Shown: positions 1 through 5,195, counted from the stretch's first letter. The stretch: DNA of 5,195 nt from Oscillospiraceae bacterium (GCA_021205585.1 JAJPXI010000010.1:1-5195), one strand, 5' to 3'. Program-made: numbers and translations. Notes: generated by a model from the letters alone, not told the origin.

Positions 1-120
1 AACGCAACCTGTTGCATTTTGTCTGATTCTGTTGCGTTTACTCTGAAAATTGACCGTTTTTTCCTGCACCCGAAAACCGGTTGGTCTGGCGGAAATTTGA
101 CTCGCAATTCACTCTTGCCG
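1..120. repeat. AT-richer segment with degenerate repeats, possible insertion-sequence end
   Basis: No supported gene here. TGTTGCATTT (10-19) and TGTTGCGTTT (30-39) are direct repeats with a 20-base period, and the two 20-base units agree at about 14 positions. AACGCAAC (1-8) is the inverted complement of GTTGCGTT (31-38). A second pair, GAAAATTGACC (45-55) and GAAATTTGACT (92-102), agrees at 9 of 11 positions, and AACCGGTT (75-82) is an 8-bp palindrome. Arrays of short degenerate repeats like these, containing TTGAC-type motifs, occur at the ends of IS21-family elements, so a terminus or remnant is possible. This is inference; no transposase is in the window. Operator sites for an upstream gene are the main alternative. 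Confidence 0.25.
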
Positions 121-138
121 CTCTTTGCGGTGCAGCCT

Positions 139-178
139 AAAAAGGCGGCGGGTTTCCCTTTTCAGAAACCCGCCGCCT
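139..178. terminator. Perfect 14-bp GC-rich stem-loop, probable transcription terminator
   Basis: Arms 143-156 and 165-178 are perfectly complementary (14 bp) around an 8-base loop, CCTTTTCA. Five A residues (139-143) abut the left arm. A transcript read on the minus strand would therefore have a U-tract right after the stem, the classic intrinsic terminator form. Read on the plus strand, the stem is followed only by a moderately pyrimidine-rich stretch. It probably insulates pcrA from whatever lies to the left, and may work in both directions. Confidence 0.55.
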
Positions 179-245
179 CTGCGTCCCTTTCAGCCCTGTT
201 TTGTGCCATGCGCCGGGTTCTCCCTCAGGGGTTTGTGCCGGGCGT

Positions 246-274
246 TTGCAAAAATGGGCGGATTATGGTATAAT
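246..274 (+). promoter_or_regulatory. Sigma-A-type promoter for pcrA with extended -10
   Basis: A consensus -10 box TATAAT lies at 269-274, preceded by TGG at 266-268 (extended -10, TGnTATAAT). A -35-like TTGCAA (4 of 6 to TTGACA) lies at 246-251, giving an ideal 17-base spacer. Transcription should start near 281, about 65 bases before the chosen pcrA start at 348. No repressor operator is obvious beside it. The 5' leader contains a small hairpin (304-309 with 318-323) of doubtful significance. Confidence 0.7.
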
Positions 275-332
275 CACCGGCAAAGAGATGATTTTGACGC
301 AGACAGGCCAGGGGAAGGGCCTGAGCGGAGAA

Positions 333-339
333 GAGGGAG
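333..339 (+). promoter_or_regulatory. Ribosome binding site of pcrA
   Basis: The purine-rich GAGGGAG ends 8 bases before the ATG at 348, a normal Shine-Dalgarno spacing. It is the only good site among the candidate starts (201, 288, 348, 414), and so it decides the start. Confidence 0.65.
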
Positions 340-347
340 AAACCGCC

Positions 348-2807
348 ATGCTGGAGCAAGAACTGGCGGCGCGCTTTTGCCGGGCGCGCCGGGCCGCCAT
401 AGAGCTGGATTTTATGAACCTGAACCAGGAGCAGCGCCGGGCTGTTTTGACCACCGAGGGGCCGCTGCTGCTGCTGGCCGGGGCGGGCAGCGGGAAGACC
501 ACCGTGCTCATCCACCGGGTGGCTAACCTGATGCGCTACGGCTGCGGCTCGGACAGCAGCCGGGTGCCCGACTGGGTGACGCGGGAGAATCTGGAGTTTC
601 TTGAAAGCTACGTGCGCGACCCGAAGCCGGAGAATCAGCCCCGCCAGCGGCGGCTGTGCTGTCTGGAACCGGCGGCGCCGTGGCAGATTATGGCTATCAC
701 CTTCACCAACAAGGCGGCGGGGGAGCTGAAAAGCCGCCTGGAGGCCCTGCTTGGGCCGGACGCCCTGGACATCTGGGCCTCCACCTTCCACTCGGCCTGC
801 GTGCGCATCCTCCGGCGGGACATCGACAAGCTGGGCTTCAACCGCTCCTTCACCATTTACGACGCCGACGACTCCCTCCGGCTGGTCAAGGAGATTATCA
901 AGGAGCAGGGCCTGGACGACAAGGCGTTCCCGCCCCGCTCCGTGCTGGGCTACATCTCCAGAGCGAAGGACGCGGGGGAACTGTCCGGGGACTTTGCCGA
1001 ACGCTGCCGCAAGGACGGGGACATCCGGCTGGTGAAAATCGCGCGGGTCTATCAGGAGTATGAAAAAAGGCTGTGGGACGCCAATGCCCTGGATTTTGAC
1101 GATTTGATTTTACATACCGTCCGCCTGCTGGAGAGCAGCCAGGAGGTGCGGGAGCGCTGCCAGAACCAGTTCCGCTACGTCCTTATCGACGAGTATCAGG
1201 ACACCAACGCCCTCCAGTCCCGCCTGGCCGGGCTGCTGGCGGGGAAGTGGAACAACATCTGCGTAGTGGGGGACGACGACCAGTCCATCTACCGCTTCCG
1301 GGGGGCCACCATTGAAAATATCCTCTCCTTCGAGCAGCGCTACAAGGGGGCGCGGCTGATCCGCCTGGAGCAGAATTACCGCTCCACCAAAACCATCCTG
1401 GCCGCCTCCAACGCCGTTATCCGCAACAACCGGGGGCGCAAGGGCAAGGAGCTCTGGACCGAGCGGGGCCAAGGGGACAGGGTGCGCCTGCACACCGCCG
1501 TGAACGAAAACGACGAGGCTCAGTTTGTGGCGGCCCAGATTTTGGACAGCTACCGGGCCGGGCGGGGCTGGAAGGAGCATGCCGTCCTCTACCGCATGAA
1601 CGCCCAGTCCAACCAGCTGGAGCAGGCCATGAAGCGCAACGGGATTCCCTACCGCATCATCGGCGGCACCCGCTTTTTTGAGCGCATGGAGGTCAAAGAT
1701 ATGCTGGCCTATCTGTGCGTTGTCAACAATCCGGGGGACGATTTGCGCCTGCGCCGCATCATCAACACCCCCACCCGGAACATCGGCGTCACCACGGTGG
1801 AGCGGCTGGCGGAGCTTGGGGCCAGGGAGGGCATCCCCATGTGGCAGGTGTTGGAGCAGGCCGGGCGGTTCCCGGAGCTGTCCAGGGTGACGGCCAAACT
1901 CGGGGAATTCGTTGATTTGATTAAGGGCCTGCAAAAGCTGGCGAAGGAGCTGCCCCTGCCTGACTTTTATGAGGAGGTCATTGCCCGCACCGGCTATGTG
2001 GCCGCCCTGGAGGCCAGGGATTTGCCGGAAAACCGGGCCAGGATCGAAAACGTGCGGGAGCTGCTGAGCTCCATCAACAGCTATCTGGAAAATCAGCCGG
2101 AGGAGCCATCCCTGGCCGGGTTTTTGGATGAAATCGCCCTGTACACCGACCTGGACGCCGCGGACGCCGGGGAGGACTGCGTGGTGATGATGACCATGCA
2201 CGCCGCCAAGGGCTTGGAGTTCCCGGTGGTCTTTGTGGTGGGGGCCGAGGAGGGCATCTTCCCCGGCACCCGGTCTATCGGGGAGGCCGAGGAGATGGAG
2301 GAGGAGCGCCGGCTGTGCTATGTGGCCATGACCCGGGCCAGGGAGCGGTTGTACATGACCTGCGCCAGGCAGCGGATGCTCTTCGGCAGAACCAGCGCCA
2401 ACCGGCCCTCCCGCTTTGTGGGGGAGATCCCCCCGGAGCTTCTGGAGCAGACCGGCAGCGAGCTTCCCGCCCCGGAGGAGGAACCCCAGCCCCGGGTCTT
2501 TACCCCCCGTAAAAACGCCGTGGCCGGAACCTTCGGGGGCTGGCACCTGTCCCAGTCCGGCCCGCGTTCGGCCTCCCAGATTCGCGCGTCCTCCGTGGCG
2601 AGAGCCTCCTCCTTTCAGACGAAGCCGAGGGAGAGTCTGCCCCAACTGCGCAGAGGGGATATGGTGATGCACAAGGCCTTTGGCCAGGGGATGGTGGTGT
2701 CCATCCAGTCCGCCGGGGGGGACGCGCTGGTGGAGATCGCCTTTGACACCGTGGGCACCAAAAAGCTGATGCTGAAGGCCGCCGCCAAATTCATCACTAA
2801 AATATAA
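348..2807 (+). CDS. pcrA: ATP-dependent DNA helicase PcrA (UvrD/Rep family, superfamily 1A)
   Basis: Unwinds DNA 3'->5' in repair and in clearing recombination and transcription intermediates in the cytoplasm (family knowledge). The 819-residue product carries the full SF1A motif set: Q-motif LNQEQR (25-30), Walker A AGAGSGKTT (44-52, Lys50), Ia ITFTNKAA (117-124), Walker B/DExx LIDEYQD (279-285), III VVGDDDQSIYRFRGA (306-320), IV EQNYRS (341-346), V TMHAAKGLEF (616-625) and VI VAMTRARERL (659-668). Residues 767-819 form the Tudor-like tail typical of PcrA, which contacts RNA polymerase, after a Pro/Ser-rich linker (~700-765). Between motifs I and Ia there are about 40 more residues than in ordinary PcrA. 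ATG 348 is chosen for its GAGGGAG site; ATG 414 (MNLNQEQ), where many homologues begin, is the alternative (797 residues). The codon at 201 lies upstream of the promoter. The frame is intact. Confidence 0.95.
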   Translation: MLEQELAARFCRARRAAIELDFMNLNQEQRRAVLTTEGPLLLLAGAGSGKTTVLIHRVANLMRYGCGSDSSRVPDWVTRENLEFLESYVRDPKPENQPRQRRLCCLEPAAPWQIMAITFTNKAAGELKSRLEALLGPDALDIWASTFHSACVRILRRDIDKLGFNRSFTIYDADDSLRLVKEIIKEQGLDDKAFPPRSVLGYISRAKDAGELSGDFAERCRKDGDIRLVKIARVYQEYEKRLWDANALDFDDLILHTVRLLESSQEVRERCQNQFRYVLIDEYQDTNALQSRLAGLLAGKWNNICVVGDDDQSIYRFRGATIENILSFEQRYKGARLIRLEQNYRSTKTILAASNAVIRNNRGRKGKELWTERGQGDRVRLHTAVNENDEAQFVAAQILDSYRAGRGWKEHAVLYRMNAQSNQLEQAMKRNGIPYRIIGGTRFFERMEVKDMLAYLCVVNNPGDDLRLRRIINTPTRNIGVTTVERLAELGAREGIPMWQVLEQAGRFPELSRVTAKLGEFVDLIKGLQKLAKELPLPDFYEEVIARTGYVAALEARDLPENRARIENVRELLSSINSYLENQPEEPSLAGFLDEIALYTDLDAADAGEDCVVMMTMHAAKGLEFPVVFVVGAEEGIFPGTRSIGEAEEMEEERRLCYVAMTRARERLYMTCARQRMLFGRTSANRPSRFVGEIPPELLEQTGSELPAPEEEPQPRVFTPRKNAVAGTFGGWHLSQSGPRSASQIRASSVARASSFQTKPRESLPQLRRGDMVMHKAFGQGMVVSIQSAGGDALVEIAFDTVGTKKLMLKAAAKFITKI

Positions 2808-2815
2808 AATAGCCC

Positions 2816-2860
2816 ATAGCCCGCTGGCCCGGCCAAAACATGGCCGGGTCAGCGGGCTAT
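2816..2860. terminator. Bidirectional terminator between convergent pcrA and the HAD gene
   Basis: Arms 2816-2834 and 2842-2860 form a 19-bp stem with a single mismatched position and a 7-base loop (AAAACAT). Read on the minus strand, the stem is followed by a U-rich stretch (complement of 2798-2811), a good intrinsic terminator for the aag-HAD transcript. Read on the plus strand, the stem starts 9 bases after the pcrA stop but has little U-tract. The HAD stop codon (2857-2859) lies inside the right arm. ATAGCCC is tandemly duplicated at 2809-2815 and 2816-2822. Confidence 0.8.
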
Positions 2861-3489
2861 TCGTGAAGAAGTTGGGAAAAACTTTCGATGTATTGGTCGC
2901 ACAGGGCCGCCATCTCCCGGCGGCTGGCGGCGTAAAAGGGGTCGTACACTCCCACCACCCGCATCCCGGCGGCCCTGGCGCCCCTGGCCGCCACAGGGGA
3001 GTCCTCGAACACTGTGCAGTTCTCCGGGGGGATCCCCGCCCGCCGGGCGGCCAGCAGGTAAATATCGGGAAAGCCCTTGCCCCGGCTGACCTGGGCGGTG
3101 GTGATAATCTGGCGGAACAAGGTTTCAATGCCGTGCCGCCGGAGCACGGCGGCGCACAGGGGTTCCATGCAGGAAGTCACGATCCCCATGGGAACGCCCC
3201 GGGCCGACTGCCGCTGCAAAAATTCCAGCACGCCCTTCTTGAGAGGAATGTGCTCTCCGTACTGCTCTCTGGCCATGTCCAGCCAAACGCGCTGAATCTC
3301 CTCCGGACTCTCCTGCAAGTGAAACCGGTCTTTGGTGTACCGGGCGGCCTCGGGGTAGGTCATGTGGGCCACGGCGGCGCTGTACCCTTTGGGGCAGGGC
3401 AGGCTCCGCTGAGAAAGAAAATCCACGTCGATTTGCGCCCAGACCCCGTTGGAGTCGATCAGCGTGCCGTCCAAATCAAAGAGCATCAT
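2857..3489 (-). CDS. HAD-superfamily phosphatase (subfamily IA, beta-phosphoglucomutase-like)
   Basis: Probable cytoplasmic Mg-dependent phosphohydrolase or phosphomutase; the substrate cannot be read from sequence. All four HAD motifs are present in 210 residues: I FDLDGTLID, with nucleophile Asp5 and acid/base Asp7; II IVTS (103-106); III Lys138 in SRGKGFPD; and IV FEDSPVAARGA, with Glu162 and Asp163. A helical C1-type cap lies roughly at 15-85. Length is normal for the subfamily. Its first ATG overlaps the aag stop as ATGA, and GGAGG (3498-3502 on the complement) sits 8 bases upstream, inside the aag coding sequence. A second ATG immediately follows, so a 209-residue form is equally possible. 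Co-transcription and translational coupling with aag are therefore likely. Whether it acts on a nucleotide product linked to repair, or on a sugar phosphate, is unknown. Confidence 0.9.
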   Translation of the reverse strand: MMLFDLDGTLIDSNGVWAQIDVDFLSQRSLPCPKGYSAAVAHMTYPEAARYTKDRFHLQESPEEIQRVWLDMAREQYGEHIPLKKGVLEFLQRQSARGVPMGIVTSCMEPLCAAVLRRHGIETLFRQIITTAQVSRGKGFPDIYLLAARRAGIPPENCTVFEDSPVAARGARAAGMRVVGVYDPFYAASRREMAALCDQYIESFSQLLHE

Positions 3490-4067
3490 AGCCAGAACCT
3501 CCAGGGGAGCAGGGCATCCTCCCCGGCGTAGTCCACCCCCACCCGGGGGCCGCTGTGGATTGCGCCCCGCCGTTCTCCGGGGAGGATGTAGAGGGCGTCC
3601 CCCAGCAAATCCTCGCCGTCAAAAGAGCGGTCAAGGGAAAGGGCTTTACAAAGCTTGCCGGGACCGTTCATCCAGTTTTTCCGCTGGGCGGCGGTCAGCT
3701 CCCGGAGGGGCAGGCCGTAGCGCAGGCGGGCCATCTCCTCCAGTCCCTCCTCCGGCTCCAGCCCCCGCAGGAGCACGGCGGCCGGCTCCCCCTCCGGCTC
3801 CGTGACCAAGTTCAGGCAGTGGTACATCCCGTAAATCATGTAGACATAGGCGGTGCCGGGCCGGGCGAACAGGGTCTGGGTTCTGGGGGTACGCTTATAC
3901 TGGTAGGCGTGGCAGGCCCGGTCCCGGCGGCCAATGTAGGCCTCGGTTTCCGTAATGCGGCAGACCAGCCGCCGTCCCTCAAATTCCCGCACCAGCCGCT
4001 GACCCAAAAGGGCCTGGGCCACAATCAGAGTGTCCCGATTATAAAATTCCCTGGGCAGCTTGTTCAT
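3486..4067 (-). CDS. aag: DNA-3-methyladenine (alkyladenine) glycosylase, AAG/MPG family
   Basis: Monofunctional base-excision-repair glycosylase that flips out and removes alkylated or deaminated purines such as 3-methyladenine and hypoxanthine (family knowledge). The 193-residue product spans the family's usual bacterial length. By alignment from memory with human AAG, Glu42 in TETEAY matches the catalytic Glu125, Tyr44 matches Tyr127, His53 matches His136, Tyr76 in YVYMIYGMY matches Tyr159, and Asn86 matches Asn169. LLRGLEP (99-105) and NGPGKLCKAL (134-143) are also typical. The start MNKLPREFY matches the family N-terminus; AAAGGA on the complement at 4080-4085 is its likely ribosome site, with a rather long 12-base spacing. 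The frame is open upstream to 4328, but that part is antisense to the methyltransferase gene and is not counted. First gene of a two-gene unit with the HAD phosphatase; all key residues are intact. Confidence 0.94.
   Translation of the reverse strand: MNKLPREFYNRDTLIVAQALLGQRLVREFEGRRLVCRITETEAYIGRRDRACHAYQYKRTPRTQTLFARPGTAYVYMIYGMYHCLNLVTEPEGEPAAVLLRGLEPEEGLEEMARLRYGLPLRELTAAQRKNWMNGPGKLCKALSLDRSFDGEDLLGDALYILPGERRGAIHSGPRVGVDYAGEDALLPWRFWL
3498..3502 (-). promoter_or_regulatory. Ribosome binding site of the HAD gene inside aag
   Basis: The complement reads GGAGG, 8 bases before the HAD ATG and within the last codons of aag. Together with the ATGA stop/start overlap it supports translational coupling. 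Confidence 0.6.
4040..4045 (+). promoter_or_regulatory. Weak candidate -10 box for the RNA methyltransferase gene
   Basis: TATAAA (5 of 6 to consensus) lies inside the aag coding region, about 65 bases before the methyltransferase start. No good -35 is visible; the best, TGGGCC at 4015-4020, is poor and 19 bases away. It is listed because the 43-base gap between the divergent starts leaves little room for a promoter, so one must lie at least partly in aag. Confidence 0.2.
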
Positions 4068-4097
4068 GTTGTATCTCGTTCCTTTCAGCGTTGAAGC

Positions 4098-4103
4098 AAG
4101 GAG
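4098..4103 (+). promoter_or_regulatory. Ribosome binding site deciding the methyltransferase start
   Basis: AAGGAG ends 1 base before the ATG at 4105 and 7 bases before the ATG at 4111. Only the second spacing is workable, so 4111 is the start. Confidence 0.7.
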
Positions 4104-4110
4104 TATGGAT

Positions 4111-4947
4111 ATGGAAAATATAATCGAATTGAGCGACTTGTCCAGGCCGGAGATGGACGTGTTCGCCCGGCTGACCGAGGCCCAACTGCGCAGCCGGCTG
4201 GAGCCGAAAAAGGGGATTTTCATCGCGGAAAGCCCCAAGGTCATCCACCGGGCCCTGGACGCGGGGTGCCAGCCCCTGTCCCTGCTGATGGAGCGGCGGC
4301 AGCTGGCCGGGCAGGGAAGAGCGGTCATCGAGCGTTGCGGGGACGTGCCGGTCTACACCGGGGAGCGGGCCCTGCTGGAGGAGCTGACAGGCTATGCCCT
4401 GACCCGGGGAATCCTGTGCGCCATGCGGCGGCCCCAACTGCCCGGGGCCGAGCAGTTGTGCGCCGGAGCCCGGCGGGTGGCCGTGCTGGAGAACATCACC
4501 GACGCCACCAATGTAGGGGCCATTTTCCGCGCCGCCGCCGCCCTGGGGATGGACGCCGTGCTGGTCACGCCCTCCTGCTGCGATCCCCTGTGCCGCCGGG
4601 CCGCCCGGGTCAGCATGGGCGCGGTGTTCCAGATTCCCTGGGGCCGCATGGGGGAAACCCCCGCCGACTGGCCCGGCCCCGGCCTGGCCCTGCTGAAGCG
4701 TCTGGGATTTCAAACCGCCGCCATGGCCCTGCGGGAGGACGCCCTTCCCTTCGACCACCCGGCGCTCCGGGCGGCTGGGCGGCTGGCCGTCCTGCTGGGA
4801 ACCGAGGGGGACGGCCTGAGGGCCGACACCATCGCCCTGTGCGATTACACCGTGCGCATCCCCATGGAGCGGGGGGTGGACTCCCTGAACGTGGCCGCCG
4901 CCAGCGCCGTGGCCTTCTGGCAGCTGGGGCGGGGGAGAGGCTTATAA
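4111..4947 (+). CDS. TrmH/SpoU-family RNA 2'-O-ribose methyltransferase
   Basis: SAM-dependent (SPOUT fold) enzyme that methylates a ribose 2'-OH in tRNA or rRNA; the exact target is not readable from sequence. In the 278-residue product the N-terminal part (~1-110) resembles the SpoU substrate-binding domain (GIFIAESPKVIHRAL, 35-49). The catalytic domain has motif 1 NITDATNVGAIFRAA (128-142), with Asn134 and the presumed catalytic Arg140. Motif 2 is VLLGTEGDGL (227-236), with Glu232. Motif 3 is IPMERGVDSLNVAAASAVA (250-268), with Ser258, Leu259 and Asn260, part of the trefoil-knot SAM site. RRAARVSMGAVF (162-173) is also common in the family. The gene is divergent from aag with 43 bases between starts. 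No clear intrinsic terminator follows the stop; the next bases enter a palindrome-rich repeat. The family is certain; RlmB, TrmH or YsgA-type orthology is not. Confidence 0.93.
   Translation: MENIIELSDLSRPEMDVFARLTEAQLRSRLEPKKGIFIAESPKVIHRALDAGCQPLSLLMERRQLAGQGRAVIERCGDVPVYTGERALLEELTGYALTRGILCAMRRPQLPGAEQLCAGARRVAVLENITDATNVGAIFRAAAALGMDAVLVTPSCCDPLCRRAARVSMGAVFQIPWGRMGETPADWPGPGLALLKRLGFQTAAMALREDALPFDHPALRAAGRLAVLLGTEGDGLRADTIALCDYTVRIPMERGVDSLNVAAASAVAFWQLGRGRGL
4117..4144 (-). promoter_or_regulatory. Candidate promoter for aag-HAD, inside the methyltransferase start
   Basis: On the complement, TGGACA (4144-4139; 5 of 6 to TTGACA) and TATATT (4122-4117; 5 of 6 to TATAAT) are separated by 16 bases. 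Transcription would begin near 4110, giving a leader of about 43 bases before the aag ATG at 4067. The elements lie within the first codons of the divergent methyltransferase gene. The match is fair but unproven in this locally AT-rich patch. Confidence 0.4.
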
Positions 4948-4996
4948 TACTCTCGTCAGATTAAAAAGGGCTGTACTTTTGAAGCGTCTAATACTG

Positions 4997-5033
4997 ATTT
5001 TTCATAAAAAGATTTCATCCTTTTATGAAAAAT
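4997..5033. repeat. Perfect 13-bp AT-rich hairpin
   Basis: Arm ATTTTTCATAAAA (4997-5009) pairs exactly with TTTTATGAAAAAT (5021-5033) around an 11-base loop. It is AT-rich, with no U-tract beyond the stem, so it is a poor intrinsic terminator for the methyltransferase gene. Confidence 0.75.
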
Positions 5034-5051
5034 ATGGATGGCGCCCAGCTT

Positions 5052-5078
5052 GATTTTGAAAGCTGTGCTTTCAAAATC
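5052..5078. repeat. Perfect 12-bp hairpin with a 3-base loop
   Basis: GATTTTGAAAGC (5052-5063) pairs exactly with GCTTTCAAAATC (5067-5078) around TGT. This is the tightest palindrome of the terminal element. The following CTGTCTC is not a U-tract, so a structural or recombination role is more likely than simple termination. Confidence 0.75.
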
Positions 5079-5195
5079 CTGTCTCATACGAAATCTACGT
5101 CTTTGCGGCGGCTATTAAAACAAGCCATTTTTAATGCCTTGGGAAGCACTGATTAAATGCGCCTGCGGCGGCTGGCGGAACTTTTCCGCCAAAAG

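Larger units (their letters stand above)
4955..5195. repeat. AT-rich, palindrome-packed intergenic element, MITE-like or interspersed repeat
   Basis: Composition drops sharply to AT-rich right after the GC-rich methyltransferase gene. Four perfect inverted repeats follow in about 200 bases: 4997-5009/5021-5033 (13 bp, 11-base loop), 5052-5063/5067-5078 (12 bp, 3-base loop), 5114-5120/5129-5135 (7 bp) and 5173-5180/5184-5191 (8 bp, 3-base loop). TGCGGCGGCT occurs at 5104-5113 and again at 5164-5173. Short open frames of 43 codons exist on both strands (5025-5156 +, 5087-4956 -), neither with a convincing ribosome site. The element runs off the window edge, so its right boundary and any target duplication cannot be seen. 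It may be a non-autonomous mobile element, a structured RNA or a dispersed repeat; I do not recognise a named family. Confidence 0.5.

Noticed and set aside
1..273. Plus-strand frame open from the window edge to 273, possible partial or small gene
   Set aside because: It runs through the perfect terminator-like hairpin and ends within the pcrA -10 region, has no ribosome site at its TTG, and shows no recognisable domain.
201..347. N-terminal extension of pcrA to position 201
   Set aside because: This start lies upstream of the consensus promoter at 246-274, has no good ribosome site, and encodes no family-like sequence.
225..791. Minus-strand open frame of 188 codons antisense to the pcrA start
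   Set aside because: Overlaps the pcrA promoter and N-terminal coding sequence, has arginine/proline-rich shadow composition, and shows no recognisable motif.
1110..3128. Minus-strand open frame of 672 codons running through pcrA and into the HAD gene
   Set aside because: It is antisense to an intact, motif-complete pcrA and out of frame with the HAD gene. Its Gly/Leu/Pro/His-rich composition is typical of shadow frames in GC-rich codons, and no family motif is visible.
4119..4124. Perfect TATAAT on the plus strand inside the methyltransferase gene
   Set aside because: It lies downstream of the start codon at 4111 and has no -35 at proper spacing, so it cannot supply the full-length gene; probably chance in AT-rich codons.
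4039..4758. Minus-strand open frame of 239 codons antisense to the methyltransferase gene
   Set aside because: Low-complexity Gly/Gln/Pro/His-rich shadow of a GC-rich gene whose plus-strand SpoU motifs are complete.
4943..4948. Perfect TATAAT overlapping the methyltransferase stop codon, possible promoter into the terminal repeat
   Set aside because: No TTG-type -35 at 16-18 bases and no extended -10 TG. Kept only as a note in case transcripts from the repeat are found.
1..5195. CRISPR arrays, tRNA/rRNA genes, toxin-antitoxin pairs or defence genes
   Set aside because: No regularly spaced direct repeats with spacers, no tRNA cloverleaf signatures and no defence-type domains are visible on either strand.

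Overview
The window looks like chromosomal DNA from a GC-rich anaerobic Firmicute, probably a gut clostridium of the Oscillospiraceae type. This rests on inference: a PcrA-type UvrD helicase with a C-terminal Tudor-like domain, GGAGG-like ribosome binding sites, strongly GC-ending codons, and the set of gene families. I cannot name a species.

Layout. Positions 1-280 hold no convincing gene. The first ~120 bases are AT-richer and carry short degenerate direct repeats, possibly the end of an insertion sequence. A perfect 14-bp stem-loop follows (143-178), then a good sigma-A-type promoter (246-274). This promoter drives pcrA (348-2807, +), a complete superfamily 1 DNA helicase. A long GC-rich hairpin (2816-2860) separates it from two genes read from the opposite strand. 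These are an alkyladenine/3-methyladenine DNA glycosylase (aag, 4067-3486) and, overlapping its stop codon by 4 bases, a HAD-family phosphatase (3489-2857). Only 43 bases separate the aag start from the divergent start of a SpoU/TrmH-family RNA 2'-O-ribose methyltransferase (4111-4947, +). The last ~245 bases change abruptly to AT-rich sequence packed with perfect inverted repeats. This looks like an interspersed intergenic repeat or MITE-like element that continues past the window edge.

How the genes fit together. PcrA (helicase for repair and for clearing DNA-protein and transcription conflicts) and Aag (base excision of alkylated or deaminated purines) both act in genome maintenance, but they are transcribed convergently and are not one operon. 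The HAD phosphatase is very probably co-transcribed and translationally coupled with aag; its substrate is unknown. The RNA methyltransferase has its own divergent transcript.

I see no convincing previously undescribed system. The points most worth a second look are the terminal palindrome-rich repeat, the insertion inside PcrA domain 1A, the possible mobile-element end at the left edge, and the tight aag-HAD and aag/methyltransferase arrangements.
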